A stretch of 64,000 nucleotides of DNA from JADJPO01 sp963828555 (GCA_963828555.1 CAWHEL010000002.1:1364001-1428000), one strand, 5' to 3'. Counted from the first letter of the stretch, positions 26,171 to 34,839 are shown. Notes: a model not told the origin generated them from the letters alone. Numbers and translations: made by a program.

Positions 26171-27526
26171 GTGTTCGCCGTGCGCCCGATCAGCCGCCGG
26201 GGATGGACCGTGGCCGGCTGGGCGCTGCTGGTCGCCTCGGCCGGTCAGGTCTTCGGCCGCTACCTGGTCGGCTACCCCGGTGAGCTGTGGCAGCTCGATC
26301 TCGAGGTCTACCGGGACGGCGCCGCCAACCTCCTCGCCGGCTACCCGGTCTACGACTGGCTGACCGGCGCCCCGCAGTTCCTGCCCTTCACCTACCCGCC
26401 GTTCTCCGCGCTGGGCGCGATCCCGCTCGCGCTGGTGCCGTTCACGGTGGCCGGTTGGGCGTGGTCGGTGCTGCAGGTGCTGCTGCTGTGGTGGGGCACC
26501 GGGATCGCGTTCCGGCCGTTGGTGCAACGGTTCGCAGCCCGGGGGCCGCTGGTGCAGGGAGCGGTGGCAGCGGTGCTGATGCAGCTGCTGCCGGTCTCCG
26601 ACGGCATCCGCTTCGGGCAGGTGAACGCAATCGTGGTCACCCTGTGCCTCGCGGATGCCGCCCGTCTTGTCCCGGAGCAGAGGCGTTGGTGGCCAACGGG
26701 TTCGCTGGTCGGTGTGGCGGCCGCGATCAAGCTCACTCCGGCGGCGTTCTGGATGCACTACGCGGTCGCCCGGCGGTGGACGGCGCTGATCGCCTCGGTG
26801 AGCGCAGCGGCAGCGATGACCGTGGCCGCAGCGGCGGCGGCGCCGTCCGCCAGCATCGCCTTCTGGACCGACGCCCTGCTCGACCCGGGCCGGCTCGGCC
26901 CCAACGCCGGCACGTCGAACCAGTCCATCCGGGGTGCGTTGATGCGGATCGGTCCGCAGGACCCCACGGCGGCGAGCACGGTCTGGTTGCTCGCGGTGCT
27001 GGTGGTGGCCGGTCTGGGTTTCGCCCTCTCGGCCCGCCTCGACCGGCTCGGCCAGCCGGTAGCCGTGGTGGCGACGGTGGGCATGGTGGCCGTGCTGGTC
27101 TCCCCGGTGTCCTGGATCCACCACTGGCACTGGGGGATCGCCGTGATCGGCGCGGTGCTCGGCGACGGCCGGGTGCGGGCCCGGGTTCTGGCGGCGCTCG
27201 GGCTGACCGTGGTGCTGCTGCTGCCGCTGCCCTGGTGGGGCGGGGCCTGGCCCGGCCACGGCCCGCTGGTCAGTGGTCTCGGCCGGGTTGTGGAGCAGTC
27301 CTACACCCTGCTGGCCGTGCTGGCCCTGGTGGCGTTGTGGCGGTTGGTCGCGATCCCGGCGGCACAGCGCCAGGGTGAGCGGCGCTCAGATGGGGGTGGG
27401 GACGCCCGCGGCCCCGAGCAGGGTGAGCACAGCCAGGACGGCGCACACCCCAGCCCCGATCCGGCGCACGGTGGCCAGGCGCACGTGCCGCAGCAGGGTT
27501 CGGCCGGCGACCGCGCCGATCCCTGA
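26171..27526 (+). CDS. GT87 family (DUF2029) membrane glycosyltransferase
   Basis: A 451-residue GT-C protein with about 10 helices. The first external loop holds the family signature (DLEVYRDGAANLLAGYPVYD and FTYPPFSALGAIPLALVPF), as in mycobacterial PimE-like mannosyltransferases. VSPVSWIHHWHWG is also typical. The donor should be a polyprenol-phosphate sugar. The hydrophilic C-terminal tail of about 50 residues overlaps the convergent GDT1-like gene by about 140 bases; a frameshift in either gene, or a relaxed tail, could explain this. The start is the GTG at 26171, 22 bases from the divergent neighbour. Confidence 0.83.
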   Translation: MFAVRPISRRGWTVAGWALLVASAGQVFGRYLVGYPGELWQLDLEVYRDGAANLLAGYPVYDWLTGAPQFLPFTYPPFSALGAIPLALVPFTVAGWAWSVLQVLLLWWGTGIAFRPLVQRFAARGPLVQGAVAAVLMQLLPVSDGIRFGQVNAIVVTLCLADAARLVPEQRRWWPTGSLVGVAAAIKLTPAAFWMHYAVARRWTALIASVSAAAAMTVAAAAAAPSASIAFWTDALLDPGRLGPNAGTSNQSIRGALMRIGPQDPTAASTVWLLAVLVVAGLGFALSARLDRLGQPVAVVATVGMVAVLVSPVSWIHHWHWGIAVIGAVLGDGRVRARVLAALGLTVVLLLPLPWWGGAWPGHGPLVSGLGRVVEQSYTLLAVLALVALWRLVAIPAAQRQGERRSDGGGDARGPEQGEHSQDGAHPSPDPAHGGQAHVPQQGSAGDRADP

Positions 27527-28004
27527 GACCAGTAGCAGCGCGGTCCAGGCCCCGGCGAACACCGAGACCGGATCCTGGTACTTGACCACGAGCCCAGCGG
27601 TGAGCAACTGGGACAGGTCGCCCCACTCGGCGAGGAAGAGCACCACGAAGCTGGCGCCGACGGCGCGCCGACCCGTGGTGCCCGGGCGGATCTTGGGCGC
27701 GAACTCCTCCTCGGTCTCGGCCTCCTCGACGTCGGCCCGGCCGGCGCCGCGCCAGATCACGAACGCCCCCGACGGCGAACAGCAGACCCGCTGCCAGTGT
27801 GACCGGTCGCTGCGGCAGCTTGGTCAGCAGCCCGCCCAGGGTGACTGCGATCATCGACTGGACGGCGAACGCCAGGCCGACGCCGATCCAGGTCGGCAGG
27901 GGTCGATAGCGGGTGGCCAGCACGAGCGTGGCCACAAAGGTCTTGTCCGGCAGCTCGACCGGCGCGATCAGCAGGAACGAGGCGAGGGCGACGGCGAGAT
28001 CCAT
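27386..28004 (-). CDS. GDT1/UPF0016 family cation transporter (frameshifted)
   Basis: The family has two repeats of three helices, each with an E-x-G-D-(K/R)-(T/S) motif. The first repeat is here as VELPDKTFVATLVLATRY (ELPDKT), and the second as FLAEWGDLSQLLTAGL. They lie in different frames, joined near 27764. Taking one G out of the five-G run restores LLFAVGAFVIWRGAGRAD and a protein of about 205 residues. Members exchange Mn2+ or Ca2+ for protons. The ATG at 28004 is preferred to a GTG two codons upstream. Confidence 0.8.
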
Positions 28005-28051
28005 TGCCACCAGAATATCGGGCCCCCCGGGCAGGGTGCCCGGGGGCTGGC

Positions 28052-29500
28052 CTACTGCCGCTGTTCAGGCACCTGTGGGCTGTGCCGCCTGATCGCTGCC
28101 CGCAACGCCGCCGAGCGATCGCTGATACCGGCAGCGGACAAGGCACTCTCGTAGCACTGCACGGCCTCGTCGGCCTCGCCGACCTCACGTAGCCGGTCGC
28201 CAATCTCTCGCCACAGCCGGGCGATGGAACGGCGTCGGTGCAGGTTCCCGAGCCTGTCATAGGCACCGCGATAGTGGCTTCTTGCGTCTGATCGCCTGCC
28301 TAGGGCCAAAGCTACGTCGCCCATCGTGATCAGCGTCTCGGCAGCGAGCGCATGTTCGCCGGGTCCGACGCGCCGCCATGCCTGCTCGACCAGAGCGGAC
28401 GCCTCGGCCAGCGAGCCGCGATGGAGCTGGACGACGGCGGCAGTCGTCTCCCATTGGGCGCGATCCACCTGACTGCCGAGGTCGGCGATCGCGTCGCCAG
28501 ATGACTGAAGCGTCTGCCAGGCCTCGTCGAATCGCGGTGGATCGCAGCTCAGCATCGTCAGGGCAGTCGAGACGTGGAGCCGAGCCAGGTCACGTGAGTT
28601 CGGGCCCTCCCCCATGCGGGCCAGCGCGCGCTGGGACAGGTGGAGGGCCTCATCGAGGCGCCCCAGACCCTCGGCGATCACGGCCGCGTTCCAGAGGATG
28701 GCGCCCTGGCCCTCCGCCGACCCCCTGTCCTCGACCTCTCTGATCAATGACTGTGCCCAGCTGGCGGCATGTTGCAGGTCGCCAGCCTCGTGATAGGACC
28801 ACATGAGCGTGGCGGCGAGCCGGTAGTAGTCCTCCGTGCCGGCCAGACCCTGCGCGACAGCCGAGTCGAAGGCGATCTGGCCGACCTCGACAGATCGATG
28901 AATGTCTCCACAGTCCTGGTAGTAGCCGCAGAGGTTCATGCCGACCAGGCTGATCGGCAGGTGCGACTCCCCTCGCCGAGTGCGATCGAACAGGGGGAGA
29001 AGGAGCTCGATGGCCCTCGGAGTGTCCCCCACTTGGACGTGAGCTCGGGCCAGGGCGAAGGTGGCGTCATCCTCCTGCTGCCGGTTCAACGGCTCCTCGT
29101 CCAGGAGCACCAGCAGTCGATCGCGGGCGTCCCTGGACTCGCCGTGTGTCAGGGCGAGCCGGCTGTAGGCGAGCTCCAGCTCGATCCGCCGCTCGCGTTC
29201 GCTGGGCCTGCCGTCGGCCAGGGCTGTCGGGGAGCAGCCGAGCCGCTTAGCGAGCCGTTCGACAACCTCAGGGCTCGGGGAGCGTTTCCCGGACTCGAGC
29301 AAGGAGATGTAGCTCGGCGACAGATCGTCGCCCGCGAGAGCGGTCTGGGAGAGCCCCGCGGCTCGCCGAAGCTGCACCAGCCGGAGCGCGAAGCCAGGCA
29401 GCGCGTCGGCCGCGGCAGGCGCAAAGAGCCCCGGCTCCACGCGAACATCCGCGGTCGCCACAGCTGCTCTCCCGTCCGTTTCCTCACGATTAGCCCTCAT
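28052..29500 (-). CDS. XRE-type HTH regulator with C-terminal TPR repeats (RRNPP-like architecture)
   Basis: A 482-residue cytoplasmic regulator. An XRE/Cro helix-turn-helix lies at about 37-92 (LRLVQLRRAAGLSQTALAG, DLSPSYISLLESGKRSPS). The remaining 380 residues are helical TPR-like repeats (for example ATFALARAHVQVGDTPRAIELLLP, and DEALHLSQRALARMG). This domain order is that of peptide-sensing RRNPP regulators such as PlcR, Rgg, NprR and AimR of Firmicutes, though sequence identity to those is not claimed. It is transcribed away from a gene for a 41-residue exported peptide, with a dyad operator between. G+C at third positions is lower than in neighbours. Its ligand is inferred to be the processed peptide. 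Confidence 0.85.
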   Translation of the reverse strand: MRANREETDGRAAVATADVRVEPGLFAPAAADALPGFALRLVQLRRAAGLSQTALAGDDLSPSYISLLESGKRSPSPEVVERLAKRLGCSPTALADGRPSERERRIELELAYSRLALTHGESRDARDRLLVLLDEEPLNRQQEDDATFALARAHVQVGDTPRAIELLLPLFDRTRRGESHLPISLVGMNLCGYYQDCGDIHRSVEVGQIAFDSAVAQGLAGTEDYYRLAATLMWSYHEAGDLQHAASWAQSLIREVEDRGSAEGQGAILWNAAVIAEGLGRLDEALHLSQRALARMGEGPNSRDLARLHVSTALTMLSCDPPRFDEAWQTLQSSGDAIADLGSQVDRAQWETTAAVVQLHRGSLAEASALVEQAWRRVGPGEHALAAETLITMGDVALALGRRSDARSHYRGAYDRLGNLHRRRSIARLWREIGDRLREVGEADEAVQCYESALSAAGISDRSAALRAAIRRHSPQVPEQRQ

Positions 29501-29567
29501 GCGCCGCTACTCCCTGCAGGTATCTAAGCCACATAGGGTGACGATAGGTGCGCAACGGACACGCTTC

Positions 29568-29609
29568 TGTCACGATGCCTATGACAGCCAGTCAAGACAC
29601 ATCGTGACA
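29568..29609. promoter_or_regulatory. Dyad operator between the XRE-TPR regulator and the peptide gene
   Basis: TGTCACGATG (29568-29577) and CATCGTGACA (29600-29609) are perfect 10-base inverted repeats whose centres are 32 bases apart, about three helix turns. A second, nested dyad TGACAGCCAGTCA (29582-29594) shares the same axis. A third similar half-site, GTGACGAT, is at about 29538. The right arm ends 15 bases before the peptide start codon. A homodimeric or tetrameric XRE regulator could bind here; alternatively the arms could pair in the mRNA leader. Confidence 0.7.
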
Positions 29610-29624
29610 ACACCAGGAGTCCTC

Positions 29625-29750
29625 ATGTCCCGCACTCGTCGTACCCTGATCGCCCTCGTCTCCGCGCTCGCTGTTACCCTCTCCGGTGCCGCGATCACGG
29701 CGACCGGCGCCGGCACGGTCAATGCCGGTCCCACTTGCTGCAGAAGCTGA
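29625..29750 (+). CDS. Short exported peptide precursor, candidate signalling peptide
   Basis: A 41-residue frame with AGGAG 5 bases before the ATG. It has a basic start (MSRTRRTL), a hydrophobic core (IALVSALAVTLSGAAI) and a signal-peptidase-I-like site V-N-A at 32-34. What would be released is the heptapeptide GPTCCRS, with two adjacent cysteines. A long hairpin terminator follows. Divergence from a TPR regulator and the tiny mature part are the features of Phr/SHP/PapR-type pheromone genes. It is not homologous to any that I recognise. An antimicrobial peptide or a simple hypothetical secreted peptide are alternatives. Confidence 0.6.
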   Translation: MSRTRRTLIALVSALAVTLSGAAITATGAGTVNAGPTCCRS

Positions 29751-29803
29751 TCCGATGATCTGAGCGTGTCTTCAGCACGCTCGGATCGACGAGCCCCTGT
29801 AAT

Positions 29804-29858
29804 GCGACGGGGGGTGAAGAGCCGATGGCCCGTACGGCTCTTTCACCCCCCGTCGTTG
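29804..29858 (+). terminator. Strong hairpin terminator after the peptide gene
   Basis: GCGACGGGGGGTGAAGAGCC (29804-29823) pairs with GGCTCTTTCACCCCCCGTCG (29836-29855) with a single bulge, around a 12-base loop. A smaller hairpin, GAGCGTG/CACGCTC, precedes it at 29762-29782. The U-tract is weak (GTTGTG), as usual in actinomycetes. Confidence 0.8.
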
Positions 29859-29923
29859 TGCGTTGCGGCGGGATGACACCGCGGCCAGGGCGGTGCCTCA
29901 CGCAGCGGCACATTGGCAGAGTA

Positions 29924-29989
29924 GTCACAAAACCCGTGACTGACCAGTCAAAGCCGGCATGACAATCGAAACCTGTCTTTGTCATGCCG
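29924..29989. repeat. Cluster of TGAC/GTCA palindromes in a 340-base intergenic space
   Basis: Three inverted repeats in a row: GTCAC/GTGAC (29924-29940), TGAC/GTCA (29937-29950) and the perfect 10-base CGGCATGACA/TGTCATGCCG (29955-29989, loop 15). The halves echo the TGACA of the peptide-gene operator. The space from 29751 to 30093 holds only the terminator and this cluster; no gene was found in it. Confidence 0.6.
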
Positions 29990-30093
29990 TTGTTCGGGCC
30001 GTCTGACAGCGCGTCATCCATGCCCAGGAGGAGCCGCGGAGGAGCGGTTTCGTACGCGGCCCGGCAGGTCTGCGCGATGCGCAGGTCCGCAGG

Positions 30094-31156
30094 TCAGCGG
30101 CAGCGGACGCTGAGTGCCCCGGGATCGACGCGCACCCGCAGGGCGCGCGCCGTGCCTGTGGTGTCGCCGTCCAGCTGGACGTGCAGCGGCTGCTCGGTCC
30201 GGATCTCCACGCTGCGGCAGCGCAGGTGCTGCACCACGGGATGCCCGCGCCTGCTGCGGGTGAGCACCGTGGCGATCACCGCACCCCAGCCGACCACGCC
30301 GCGCGGAGCGACCACGGCGATGTCCAGCCACCCGTCGTCCACCTCGGCCTCGGGCATCAGTCGGTAGACCACCGACCAGCTCGCCACAGTTGCCGACCAG
30401 CACCGAGCGCACCCAGCGGTCGACCGGCGGTCCGTCGTCCAGGCGCAGGCTCACCCGGCTCCGGCGTCCGTTCAGACGACGGGTGCCTGCGGCGATGTAG
30501 GCCCACCAGCCCATCCGTTGCTTCATCTCATGGCCGACCAGGGCCATCACTTCGGCGTCGAAGCCGATCCCGGCCATCACGCAGAACGCACTGCGCGCGG
30601 GGTCGTGGTCCTCCCCGGAGACATCGATCTCCACCCGGCCCACGTCGACCCGGCGGACCCGTTCGCCGAGCGCGACCTCCAGGGCGTCGTCCAGGTCGGA
30701 CAGCGGCAGAGACAGGTTGCGCGCCAACAGGTTTCCGGTTCCGGCCGGCAGGATGCCGAGCGGGGTGGCCGTGCCGGCGAGCGCCTCGGACACGGCCCGC
30801 ACGGTGCCGTCGCCGCCATAGGCGAGCACCGCGACCGGTTCGCCGGCGAGGGCCGCGCGCGTCTGCCCGAACCCCGGGTCCTCGGCCGTGGTGGGCCACC
30901 AGGTGGGCGGGTCGAGTCCCTTCTCGGCGCAACGGCGAGCGAGCCAGGCGGTCTCGGCGTCCATCTTCTGGATCTTGGTGGGGTTGACGACCACCGCGAC
31001 GTGCGGCCGCTTCTGCGGCGGCTCGTCGCCGGAGGCGGCCACCGCGGAGGGGATCGCGCCACGGCGGTGGGCACGGCGGACGACCAGGAGCAGGGCGGCA
31101 GCCACTGCCACGGCCACCAGCAGTACGGCGGCCTGGACGGCGTCGCCCCTCGACAT
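30094..31156 (-). CDS. Diacylglycerol/lipid kinase family protein (frameshifted)
   Basis: A DgkB/YegS-type lipid kinase. It has an N-terminal membrane helix (VQAAVLLVAVAVAAALLLVV), the opening HVAVVVNPTK, the nucleotide-binding AYGGDGTVRAVSEAL and GILPAGTGNLLARNL, then RVDVGRVEID. The frame breaks at about 30365, after GNCGELVGGL. The C-terminal part (RLMPEAEVDDGWLDIAVV, then VQLDGDTTGTA) continues one frame over to 30094. Deleting one C in CTACCGACTG rejoins them into about 353 residues. It should phosphorylate a lipid at the membrane. The break would remove the last third. Confidence 0.83.
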
Positions 31157-31262
31157 GCGCAGACGGTATCGCTCGCACGGACATGCTCCCGTTCGCGGGA
31201 CGTTCGCCCGACCGCCACGGAAATGACTGGCCGTGGCGGTTCAGGTCGATACCGTAAGGAGG

Positions 31263-32552
31263 GTGATCGACCTCCGCATGTTGCGTGACGACCCAGACAC
31301 CGTTCGAGCCAGCCAGCGCGCCCGCGGCGCCGACGAGGGGATCGTCGATGCGATCCTCGGCGCCGACGAGCGCCGGCGGGCCAGCCTGGCCGACTTCGAG
31401 CGTGCGCGGGCGGAGCAGAACGCCGTCGGCAAGCAGGTGGCCAGGGCCTCCGGCGACGAGAAGGCGGCGCTGCTCGCCCACACCCGCACCCTGGCCGAGC
31501 GGGTCAAGGCGCTCAAGGCCGACTCCGATGCCGCCGCGCTCGAGTTGGACACCCTGACCCAGCAGGTCGACAACGTGGTCGAGCCCGGCACGCCGCCCGG
31601 CGGCGAGGCCGACTTCGTCGTGCTCCGCGAGGTCGGTGACCGGCGGGACTTCACCGCCGAGGCGTTCGCACCCCGCGATCACCTCGAGCTCGGCGAGCTG
31701 CTCGGCGCCATCGACACCGAGCGCGGCGCGAAGGTCTCCGGAGCGCGCTTCTACTTCCTCACCGGCGTCGGGGCCCGCCTCGAACTGGCGCTGCTCAACC
31801 TCGCCATCGACCAGGCCGTGGCCGCCGGGTTCACCCCGATGATCGTGCCTACCCTGGTCAAGCCCGAGGTGATGCGCGGCACCGGCTTCCTCGGCGCCCA
31901 CTCCGACGAGATCTACCGGCTGGAGGCCGACGACCTCTACCTGGTCGGCACCTCCGAGGTGGCGCTGGCCGGCTACCACTCCGACGAGATCCTGGATCTG
32001 TCCGGCGGCCCCAGGCGCTATGCAGGCTGGTCGGCGTGCTACCGGCGCGAGGCGGGCTCCTACGGCAAGGACACCCGCGGCATCATCCGGGTGCACCAGT
32101 TCCACAAGGTCGAGATGTTCAGCTACTGCCGGCTCGAGGACGCCCACGACGAGCACCTGCGCCTGCTCGCCTGGGAGGAGGAGATGCTGGCCAAGGTCGA
32201 GCTGCCCTACCGGGTGATCGATGTCGCCGCCGGCGACCTGGGCTCCAGCGCGGCCCGCAAGTACGACTGCGAGGCGTGGGTGCCCAGCCAGGGCCGCTAC
32301 CGCGAGCTGACCTCGACCTCGAACTGCACCACCTACCAGGCCCGTCGGCTCGACATCCGCGAGCGCAATCCACTGGCGGACGGCGCGAACCGGCCGGTGG
32401 CCACGCTCAACGGCACCCTGGCCACCACCCGCTGGATCGTGGCGATCCTGGAGAACCACCAGCAGCCCGACGGGTCGGTGGCGGTGCCCAAGGCCCTGCA
32501 GCCCTACCTGGGTGGCCTCGACGTGCTGACCCCGGCGGGTGCGCGCACCTGA
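31263..32552 (+). CDS. serS: Serine--tRNA ligase
   Basis: A 429-residue class II aminoacyl-tRNA synthetase. It has the N-terminal coiled-coil arm (about residues 30-100), motif 2 (ACYRREAGSYGKDTRGIIRVHQF is its core) and motif 3 (ANRPVATLNGTLATTRW), with LVGTSEVALAGYHSDEIL before them. The start is the GTG at 31263 (MIDLRMLRDDPDTVRASQ, as in homologues). AAGGAGG directly abuts this codon, too close for normal use, while TACCGT at 31250-31255 is at the distance expected for a leaderless start. The stop overlaps the next ATG by one base. Confidence 0.95.
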   Translation: MIDLRMLRDDPDTVRASQRARGADEGIVDAILGADERRRASLADFERARAEQNAVGKQVARASGDEKAALLAHTRTLAERVKALKADSDAAALELDTLTQQVDNVVEPGTPPGGEADFVVLREVGDRRDFTAEAFAPRDHLELGELLGAIDTERGAKVSGARFYFLTGVGARLELALLNLAIDQAVAAGFTPMIVPTLVKPEVMRGTGFLGAHSDEIYRLEADDLYLVGTSEVALAGYHSDEILDLSGGPRRYAGWSACYRREAGSYGKDTRGIIRVHQFHKVEMFSYCRLEDAHDEHLRLLAWEEEMLAKVELPYRVIDVAAGDLGSSAARKYDCEAWVPSQGRYRELTSTSNCTTYQARRLDIRERNPLADGANRPVATLNGTLATTRWIVAILENHQQPDGSVAVPKALQPYLGGLDVLTPAGART

Positions 32553-33340
32553 TGCTGATCGCCCTCGACATCGACGGCACCATCGTCGACTGGGACGAGC
32601 ACCTCTCGCCGCGCGTGCACGAGGCGATCCGCGCCGTAGTCGCCCGCGGGCACCACGTGGTGCTGGCGACCGGTCGCTCGTTGCTCGGGACCACTGTGGT
32701 GCTCGATCGGCTGGGGCTCGACCGCGGTTGGGCGGTGTGCAGCAACGGCTCGGTCACGCTGCGCCTGGACCCGGCGTTTCCCGGCGGCTACCGGATCGGG
32801 GACGTGGTCTCCTTCGACCCGGCGCCGGCGCTGAAGCTGCTGCGCGAGTACCTACCCGATGCGCTCTACTTCGTCGAAGGCACCGACGTCGAGCGAACCC
32901 GTCTGGTCAGTGCACCCTTCCCGGACGGCGAGCTCACCGGCACCGTCCAGGTGGTGCCGTTCGAGGAGCTGCTGCACCACCCCGCGACCCGGGTGGTGGT
33001 GCGCAGTGTCGACCACACCAGCGAGGAGTTCGGCGAGCTGGTCGCGGCCAGCGGGCTGCACGGGGTGAGCTACGCGGTCGGCTGGACAGCCTGGCTCGAC
33101 CTTGCCCCCGAAGGGGTGAGCAAGGCCAGCGCCCTGGAGGTGGTGCGGGCCCGACTCGGGGTGGTACCGGAGGCGACGCTGGCCGTCGGCGACGGCAACA
33201 ACGACCTGGAGATGTTCGCCTGGGCCCACCGCGCGGTGGCCATGGGCCAGGCCCGGGACGACGTGCAGTCCGCCGCCGACGAGGTCACGGCCGGCGTGGC
33301 GGACGACGGCCTGGCGTTGGTCCTCGAGGCCCTGATCTGA
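32552..33340 (+). CDS. HAD-superfamily (Cof-type) phosphatase
   Basis: A 262-residue HAD hydrolase of subfamily IIB. Motif I is LIALDIDGTIVDWDEHLS, motif II lies around VLATGRSL, and motif IV is AVGDGNNDLEMFAWA. It most likely dephosphorylates a small sugar phosphate or nucleotide. It shares a TGATG overlap with serS, so it is in the same operon. A related protein is encoded at 39402. Confidence 0.88.
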   Translation: MLIALDIDGTIVDWDEHLSPRVHEAIRAVVARGHHVVLATGRSLLGTTVVLDRLGLDRGWAVCSNGSVTLRLDPAFPGGYRIGDVVSFDPAPALKLLREYLPDALYFVEGTDVERTRLVSAPFPDGELTGTVQVVPFEELLHHPATRVVVRSVDHTSEEFGELVAASGLHGVSYAVGWTAWLDLAPEGVSKASALEVVRARLGVVPEATLAVGDGNNDLEMFAWAHRAVAMGQARDDVQSAADEVTAGVADDGLALVLEALI

Positions 33341-33451
33341 GGCGACCGCCTCTGGGGTGTGATTGGTGTGACGGGAGGGGCGCCCGCGACACGCGAAACT
33401 GGTGAGCCATGAGTAATCAGTTGAACACTCTCAGTACGCAAGAATCCGCTC

Positions 33452-34240
33452 GTGGCTCTGCGCGAACTCCTTCCCCAAGATCCGCACGACACTGAGCCGA
33501 CCACCCGACGGCAGGCGCGAGAGCGCCGGCGCCGACGGAACGGTCCGCTGGCTGCTGGAATCGTGGTCGTCGCTGCGGCGGCCACCGGCTCCGTGGCCGC
33601 GCTGATGAGCGCCCCCGACGACCGGCCCGTAGTGGCCGGCTACCCGTCCGGCTCGGCCAAGGCGGACCGGTCCGCGGTGACGAGCCCGAGCCAGGACGAT
33701 GTGGACGCCGCCCAGCTCACCGAGGCCGACGCCGGCACCGACGCTGCGCCGTCCGCTGGGACGGCGACGCGCCCGAGCAGGATCAGCCAGATTCCCGGCC
33801 GTCCGCCGCATGCTGGGCCGAGTTGGCCCGCGCTGACCTACACGCTGGAGGCCGCGATCGGCGCGGCCGAGCCACCCACCTTCCCGGGCGCCCTGCAGGG
33901 CTTCGCCCTCCAGGCCGGTGGGCGCAGCACGGTGACGGTGTCGCAGAGCCGGTACTTCACCGCCGTGGGTCACCTGCCGGTACGGACGGCGAGCTACGCC
34001 GAGTGTCGTGCGCAACGGTTCTACGTGCGCTGGATGGCGGTGGATCCCCGGGCCGTCGTCGAGGCCACCTTCGTGGACGAGGGCGTGCACACCGTGCAGA
34101 ACCGCCCGGTCAGCGGCGCGGCGGGCTGGATGTCGAGCTACGGCTGCGTGCAGCCGGCGCTGCGGATCCGGCCACCGGCCGGCGCGACCCCGGCCCGGGC
34201 ACAGGTGATCGTCGAGACGCAGGTGTGGCGGCGGCGCTGA
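33452..34240 (+). CDS. Hypothetical membrane-anchored protein
   Basis: A 262-residue protein. The cytoplasmic start is strongly basic (TTRRQARERRRRRNG), one membrane helix follows (PLAAGIVVVAAAATGSVAAL), then an acidic, Ala-rich linker, and an outside domain of about 130 residues with two cysteines (YAECRAQRFYVRW and SYGCVQPAL) that could form a disulfide. The GTG at 33452 is the only start with a plausible context. I do not recognise the family. A strong hairpin follows the stop. Confidence 0.6.
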   Translation: MALRELLPQDPHDTEPTTRRQARERRRRRNGPLAAGIVVVAAAATGSVAALMSAPDDRPVVAGYPSGSAKADRSAVTSPSQDDVDAAQLTEADAGTDAAPSAGTATRPSRISQIPGRPPHAGPSWPALTYTLEAAIGAAEPPTFPGALQGFALQAGGRSTVTVSQSRYFTAVGHLPVRTASYAECRAQRFYVRWMAVDPRAVVEATFVDEGVHTVQNRPVSGAAGWMSSYGCVQPALRIRPPAGATPARAQVIVETQVWRRR

Positions 34241-34273
34241 ACCCCCGCGGGGCACCGGGACCACTGCACAAGG

Positions 34274-34328
34274 CAATGGCCAGGTCCCGGGACGACACCA
34301 CGATGTGTCGCCCGGGACCTGGCCATTG
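34274..34328. terminator. Long GC-rich hairpin
   Basis: CAATGGCCAGGTCCCGGGAC and GTCCCGGG-type complement (CCCGGGACCTGGCCATTG) form a stem of about 24 pairs, with one bulge, at 34274-34298 and 34305-34328. It sits between convergent genes, so it can terminate both. Its sequence does not match the other palindromic families. Confidence 0.75.
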
Positions 34329-34351
34329 GTCGATCCGGTCACGACGACCGG

Positions 34352-34627
34352 TCAGGCGTGCAGCAGGCCGCCCTCATGGGTGTGCGCGTCCGCCTCTGGG
34401 TCGTCGAACCACTGCCCGCCCTCAGCGAGGTAGCGGAAACGGTGCACGGAGCCGCTCGGCACGGTCACCGAGACGCTGCGGGTGCCGTTGGTGCGCTTGA
34501 TCAGCGCGTGGGCGCCGGGCGTCCACGCGTTGAAGTCGCCCACCACCGAGACCCGGCCGGCGGTGTGCTCGGTCGGCAACGCGAATGTCACCTTGACCTC
34601 GCAACCCTTGGTCTGGCGTCGAATCAT
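34352..34627 (-). CDS. Stand-alone CBM48-type (isoamylase N-terminal) glycogen-binding protein
   Basis: A 91-residue protein made of one immunoglobulin-like E-set/CBM48 domain: KVTFALPTEHTAGRVSVVGD, then FNAWTPGAHALIKR and HRFRYLAEGGQWFDDPEAD. These are the same blocks as in AMPK-beta and in the N-terminal part of branching enzymes. It would bind alpha-glucan, perhaps as a regulatory or targeting subunit. AAGGAGG lies 7 bases upstream of the ATG. It is a single gene, with no glycogen enzymes nearby. Confidence 0.8.
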   Translation of the reverse strand: MIRRQTKGCEVKVTFALPTEHTAGRVSVVGDFNAWTPGAHALIKRTNGTRSVSVTVPSGSVHRFRYLAEGGQWFDDPEADAHTHEGGLLHA

Positions 34628-34839
34628 GAGATACCTCCTTGCCCGGTCGTGCCGAAGCCGATGGGCAGAGTGTCTGTGTGGGAAAGGACTGGCCACGTCG
34701 TGGACGGACGCTGCGGCGTTGAAGCGGCTCACGAGCCAGGCCCTGCAGGCAATGATGCCGCATCCGATCGGCCTGACCGCGGAACGAGGCACCGGCGACG
34801 ACGGAGTGTCGCCGGCCGGTGTCTTCGCAGAGCGGTCCG

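Noticed and set aside
29499..29750. A longer 83-residue version of the peptide gene starting at 29499
   Set aside because: It would overlap the regulator start, cross the operator dyad and lack an RBS; the ATG at 29625 has AGGAG at proper spacing and opens a signal peptide.
31199..31262. T-box leader before serS
   Set aside because: The space between the divergent lipid kinase gene and serS is about 100 bases, with no T-box core or specifier stem; a leaderless start is more likely.
33341..33451. tRNA-Ser gene near serS
   Set aside because: No cloverleaf pattern or T-arm consensus was found in this space.
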